Assembly: GCA_035771165.1 (NCBI GenBank)
Contig: JAWNZC010000446.1
Coordinates: 1,240,001 to 1,304,000 of the forward strand
DNA length: 64,000 nucleotides
DNA from: Paragorgia papillata
Taxonomy: Eukaryota; Cnidaria; Anthozoa; Scleralcyonacea; Coralliidae
Direction: 5' to 3'
A program made the translations under genes and the position numbers. Positions 62,601-64,000 of this stretch are shown here, in pieces. Every line of letters begins with the position of its first letter. The first letter of the stretch is position 1. The notes beneath the pieces are model-generated. The model did no database searches. It worked only from the letters and a program-made list of their open reading frames with translations, and was not told the origin of the DNA.

Positions 62601-63474
62601 GTTTGTGTCAAAATGGCGTGACATAACCTCTTTAATACATTATTACTTACTGTCTAAAACCAAATATCGTAAATAAGAAAAATTAGTTAATTCAAACAAA
62701 TTACGTTTAAGCGTAGGTTAAGCGCATAGGCATTCTGTATGAAGAGAAAAAAAATTTAAGTCTACCTTTTGTTGTTTGTAAGTAACATTTAGGAAAAGTT
62801 GCAGAGGAGTCATCGTAACAGCAGTTCCTATCCAAACACTCTTGCCTTGTGTGGATATTATTACCACATTCAAATCTTTCTGATTTACTGGGCAAGTTAC
62901 AACAGAACGCTATATAAAAACATAAAAATTTACTTTGTTTTTACCATGAATATATTGTAGTTGATAATTTTCACGTAGTGCAAAAACGACATAGACCGAA
63001 ATAGACCGAAATCTCAAAACATTATATAGCCATTAGGTTATAATAGAAAACTTCTCTGGTTTTTACTCCAAACCAGAGTAGCACTATATACTAGGCATGC
63101 CTTAACAGATGTTTACGGTAGAACTTTATGTAAAACTTCAAACAATACAGATTATTGTTTTGTTTCACAACAAAAATTACCTGGTTCATCTAGATCGCAG
63201 GTGTAGCGGACAACTAAATACTTTCTTTTTATCTCACACGTTGTAGCTAAAAAGTCCTTTTCACTGACCATAAAAACACAATCTTTTTTCCCATTACATT
63301 TTTGTTGCATTATACTGGTTGATGTGTTTGTAGTGCATTCTTTTCGAGTACATTTAAAGATGACTGGAATTTCTTGGTAAAGCACGCCATAGTTGGCCCA
63401 AGTAACACGAACTAAAGAATTTGCTGGACATTCGATATTTCCATTCATTTCCGGCGAAAATTGTTTTTGGTAAA
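50391..63474 (-). CDS. SUEL lectin / trefoil / FnIII-like transmembrane receptor with ITAM-like tail, 3' part of gene
   Basis: Seven exons join with every phase matching: 63474-63181, 62909-62766, 59159-58926, 57329-57251, 55905-55611, 53230-53137 and 50692-50391. They give 479 residues after the first split codon, then a stop. The domain order is SUEL-type galactose/rhamnose-binding lectin, trefoil (P) domain, a second shortened SUEL domain, an FnIII-like juxtamembrane region resembling that of receptor phosphatases, one membrane helix and a tyrosine-rich cytoplasmic tail. Introns between the extracellular domains are all phase 1, typical of shuffled modules. The 5' end, including the signal peptide, lies beyond 64000. 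Introns contain a Crypton, a pentamer satellite and MITEs. Known SUEL domains bind sugars and trefoil domains occur in mucosal proteins; a surface recognition or signalling role is inferred. Two adjacent genes or alternative splicing are possible, but the unbroken phase chain argues for one transcript. Confidence 0.75.
50791..50889 (-). repeat. tRNA-derived SINE-like sequence
   Basis: On the minus strand an A-box-like TGGCTCAATGG and an exact B box GGTTCGAACCC (50806-50816) are placed as in a tRNA. GGTTAGAGCATCTAA is duplicated between them, which breaks the cloverleaf. Flanking sequence matches the inverted repeat at 51.0-51.2 kb. This is a decayed Pol III-type repeat, not a working tRNA. 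Confidence 0.65.
51001..51213. repeat. Large palindrome carrying tRNA-like B-box ends
   Basis: Two arms of about 100 bp face each other. GTACGTTTGCAAGCTTGGTG then TTTAACAGACGTTTTAGG pairs with CCTAAAACGTCTGTTAAATC then CAAGCTCGCAAACGTATAC. The inner arms contain AGGGTTCGAACCTGCA and TGCAGGTTCGGATCCTG. It looks like two SINE-like copies joined head to head. Confidence 0.75.
51985..52267. mobile_element. MITE with 36-bp TIRs (AGCATAGTCAATCGA family)
   Basis: The left AGCATAGTCAATCGAGATAT then GGTCTGGAAACTC is mirrored by GAGTTTCCAGACC then ATATCTCGATTGACTATGCT. A solo end of the same family is at 57916-57970 in the receptor intron, and a diverged relative is at 37.9-38.1 kb. Confidence 0.8.
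52350..52678. mobile_element. Two adjacent MITEs with GGTTTTCCACT ends
   Basis: The first runs from AAGCTGGTTTTCCACTTGCG to about 52515. The second starts AAGCCGGTTTTCCACTGGTG (about 52516) and ends CCAGTGGAAAACCGGCTTA at 52678. The second has clean inverted ends and the first is more decayed. Confidence 0.75.
52676..53098. repeat. Three tandem copies of a TTAACCCTTTAAAGCC element
   Basis: Copies at 52676-52805, 52811-52960 and 52974-53098 each begin (T)AACCCTTTAAAGCCTGGAG and end AAAGGGTTAA. Inside are variable numbers of a subunit containing GTCTGGCGTTAGCCAGAGTA. The core TTGACGAGTAAAATCGTCTG also occurs alone near 1112-1131, with a diverged inverted piece near 20060. The array lies about 40 bp from a receptor exon donor. 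Confidence 0.85.
53137..53230 (-). CDS. Receptor exon: juxtamembrane linker
   Basis: This 94-nt exon, phase 0 in and phase 1 out, reads DMYYNSKWMDVVRTKVFVNQ then TLEDNSPTRII. It continues the FnIII-like segment after FQDD and leads into the membrane exon. Acceptor TTGTAATAG, donor GTAAGG. NQT and NHS-like sites suggest glycosylation; only NQT is within the exon. Confidence 0.75.
53891..54272. mobile_element. Foldback MITE family B, copy 2
   Basis: Nearly identical to the 38854-39260 copy over CATTTGCACGATGACGTGAG and on through TTTCGCGGTTTTTCC, with the same inverted right half. It lies in the receptor intron between the 55.6- and 53.2-kb exons. Confidence 0.8.
54943..55092. mobile_element. 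Palindromic MITE
   Basis: TCAATTATTGGACGAGTCTG at the left pairs with CAGACGAGTTCAATAATTGA in an imperfect foldback. Inner arms GATTTGTCAGTG and CACTGACAAATC, and GTTATTTGCC and GGCAAATAAC, also pair. The arms are about 70 bp with a tiny loop. Confidence 0.8.
55611..55905 (-). CDS. Receptor exon: FnIII-like juxtamembrane segment
   Basis: This 295-nt exon follows a TTTTTTTAG acceptor and ends at GTAAGT after the second Asp of FQDD. It encodes YIQIIVQKL, then TPYITAELSR, PKFTVGDGKRY and PGSYYSVFQRTFQDD. The TAEL / F-x-VGDGK / Y-x-x-F-x-R pattern resembles the membrane-proximal FnIII region of MAM-type receptor tyrosine phosphatases. The stretch between 55420 and 55610 is intron; the Asp-rich frame there comes from CATCAT/GATGAT repeats. 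Confidence 0.75.
56045..57122. repeat. CTCYR pentamer satellite in a receptor intron
   Basis: A strict 5-bp repeat covers about 1.08 kb. Zones follow in order: CTCTA, then CTCTACTCCG, CTCCACTCCG, CTCCG, a homogeneous CTCCA block (about 56430-57055), then CTCCACTCCG and CTCCG again. The minus strand is purine-rich (TGGAG repeats). The long TPLHS and GVEWS frames on both strands are produced by the 5-bp period. Confidence 0.95.
57251..57329 (-). CDS. Receptor exon: start of FnIII-like region
   Basis: This 79-nt exon lies between a CTTTTAG acceptor and a GTAAGT donor. It completes a valine codon, then gives 25 codons reading ALKRSDKAVSHKCFEILFGK and LKVKD, and two bases of a lysine codon finished in the next exon. 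It has no open frame long enough to notice and was found by splice phase, which matches on both sides. Confidence 0.7.
57330..58925. other. Receptor intron with internal duplications
   Basis: Bases 57790-57917 and 58700-58838 are diverged direct copies (shared CAGGCTCAAAAAG-like and TTTAAAGGTGGA-like sequence). 57601-57760 resembles 62340-62460, and 57553-57605 resembles 59240-59290. The pattern suggests repeated local duplication that included the lectin exon. A solo MITE end lies at 57916-57970. Confidence 0.6.
58926..59159 (-). CDS. Receptor exon: SUEL lectin domain 2, shortened at the N-terminus
   Basis: This 234-nt phase-1 exon ends at a GTAATT donor like its sister exon. From WANYGVLYQEIPVIFKCTRK onward it is almost identical to lectin domain 1. 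The stretch before it has lost the IECPAN part, including the first cysteine. The best in-phase acceptor (CTCAAAG) gives a start at VLLFIWANYG. The domain may therefore fold poorly, or use an unrecognised small exon for its first strand. Confidence 0.7.
59240..59750. repeat. Receptor intron with a direct repeat
   Basis: GTTGTCTCTT...GAAGCTTTT followed by TTGCCATTTTATCGATGTTT occurs at about 59408-59452 and again at 59596-59641. Otherwise no gene is seen. Confidence 0.6.
59883..59965. repeat. Strong palindrome at the 3' side of the Crypton
   Basis: The sequence reads outward from a centre at GAATTC. AGGTCTTGAATTCAAGACCT is itself a perfect palindrome, and it is flanked by CCGGTAC/GTACCGG and TTGAATTCAAAATTCAAAAC with its complement. 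The total arms are about 40 bp. It could act as a recombinase site, a transcription end or a hairpin. Confidence 0.85.
60081..61769 (-). CDS. Crypton tyrosine recombinase, intact, three exons, 489 aa
   Basis: Exons 61769-60781, 60636-60398 and 60322-60081 join in phase across introns of 144 bp (GTGAGT...TAG) and 75 bp (GTGAGG...TAG). The tyrosine-recombinase residues are all present: Arg254 in FALRGGSEH, His385 and Arg388 in NHSLRATAATR, His411 in TGHRS and nucleophile Tyr419 in RAYKR. A lysine at 290 or 297 is available for the beta-hairpin position. The NHSLRATAATR and TGHRS forms match the Crypton-derived (DUF3504) domain of animal QRICH1 and ZMYM proteins. The second intron splits the TGHRS glycine codon. 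The N-terminal 90 residues are acidic; the C-terminus is a Lys/Glu-rich tail. No stop or frameshift breaks the frame, so the copy may be active or recently so. A domesticated host gene is the alternative. Confidence 0.85.
62047..62165. repeat. Strong palindrome at the 5' side of the Crypton
   Basis: Arms of about 53 bp with roughly nine mismatches. AAATTCAAGACCTCGGCGC pairs with GCGCCTCGGTCTTGAATTT, and ATAAAAACC near the left pairs with GGTTTTTAT at the right. The TCTTGAATT/AATTCAAGA words are shared with the palindrome at 59883-59965. Confidence 0.85.
62766..62909 (-). CDS. Receptor exon: trefoil (P-type) domain
   Basis: This 144-nt phase-1 exon follows a TTATATAG acceptor and ends at GTAGAC. 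It reads AFCCNLPSKSERFECG, then CLDRNCCYDD and FPKCYLQTTK. The paired cysteines with R-x-E-C-G and R-N-C-C-Y-D fit a trefoil domain of about 40 aa. It lies directly after the first lectin exon and joins it in phase. Confidence 0.82.
63181..63474 (-). CDS. Receptor exon: SUEL lectin domain 1
   Basis: This 294-nt phase-1 exon follows a TTTTTTCAG acceptor and ends at a GTAATT donor. It encodes 97 full codons including IECPANSLVRVTWANYG, FKCTRKEC, CNGKKDCVF and KYLVVRYTC. That is the usual SUEL pattern, with an N-terminal Cys, the ANYG turn, the C-N-G-x-x-x-C core and the terminal Y-L-x-V-x-Y-x-C. The domain is full length (about 90 aa). Confidence 0.85.
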
Positions 63475-63708
63475 CTGAAAAAAATATATAGAAATCAATA
63501 AGTCAATTAATTTATGCAAATTAATTATTTACTTTACATAGAATCCACATCAAATTATCGTACAGTATTTACGTTTATATTCTTTGATAAAAACTAAAAC
63601 ACACATGAAAGCTCATTTTTTTCGGCCTCAAATAGATAAACTATGAAAAAGGTATTTTAACAAACATTTATGAAAACCTGAGCGGTACTTTGTGAGATAT
63701 TCAGGCAA

Positions 63709-64000
<292 letters not shown>

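Overview
This window is animal nuclear DNA, most likely cnidarian and probably anthozoan. It is AT-rich and full of short introns, inverted-repeat mobile elements and large satellite arrays. The genes support this: a Gbx-class homeobox gene, SUEL-type lectin domains joined to a trefoil domain, and a Crypton-type tyrosine recombinase. The species cannot be fixed from the sequence. There is no sign of bacterial organisation, so no operons, Shine-Dalgarno sites or CRISPR are expected or seen.

Layout. (1) 0.7-4.2 kb, minus strand: three phase-compatible exons of an OXNAD1-like NAD-binding oxidoreductase, with a hAT transposon remnant in the large intron. (2) 5.3-9.5 kb: a 38-bp satellite of about 110 units, next to a poly-G tract. 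(3) 9.6-12.7 kb: transposon debris, including a MITE with an exact 9-bp target duplication. (4) 12.8-19.3 kb: a 14-bp satellite with higher-order structure that is open in all three forward frames by arithmetic alone. (5) 19.3-25 kb: several MITEs, plus a possible promoter and first exon at 23.4 kb. (6) 28.6-29.5 kb, minus strand: a complete two-exon Gbx homeobox gene (287 aa) with an eh1-like repression motif. It sits beside about 20 kb with almost no genes. (7) 37.7-40.3 kb: a direct segmental duplication. (8) 50.4-63.5 kb, minus strand: the 3' part of a large receptor gene, rebuilt from seven exons whose phases all agree. The order is SUEL lectin, trefoil, second (shortened) SUEL, FnIII-like juxtamembrane region, transmembrane helix, and a cytoplasmic tail with an ITAM-spaced YxxL pair. 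Its introns hold an apparently intact Crypton recombinase (489 aa, three exons, complete R-H-R-H-Y set) between inverted repeats, a 1.1-kb CTCYR pentamer satellite and many MITEs. (9) 63.7-64.0 kb: a GACA/GATA microsatellite that runs off the end.

The two strongest points for follow-up are the lectin-trefoil receptor with its ITAM-like tail, which suggests surface recognition and signalling, and the intact Crypton nested in one of its introns in the same orientation.
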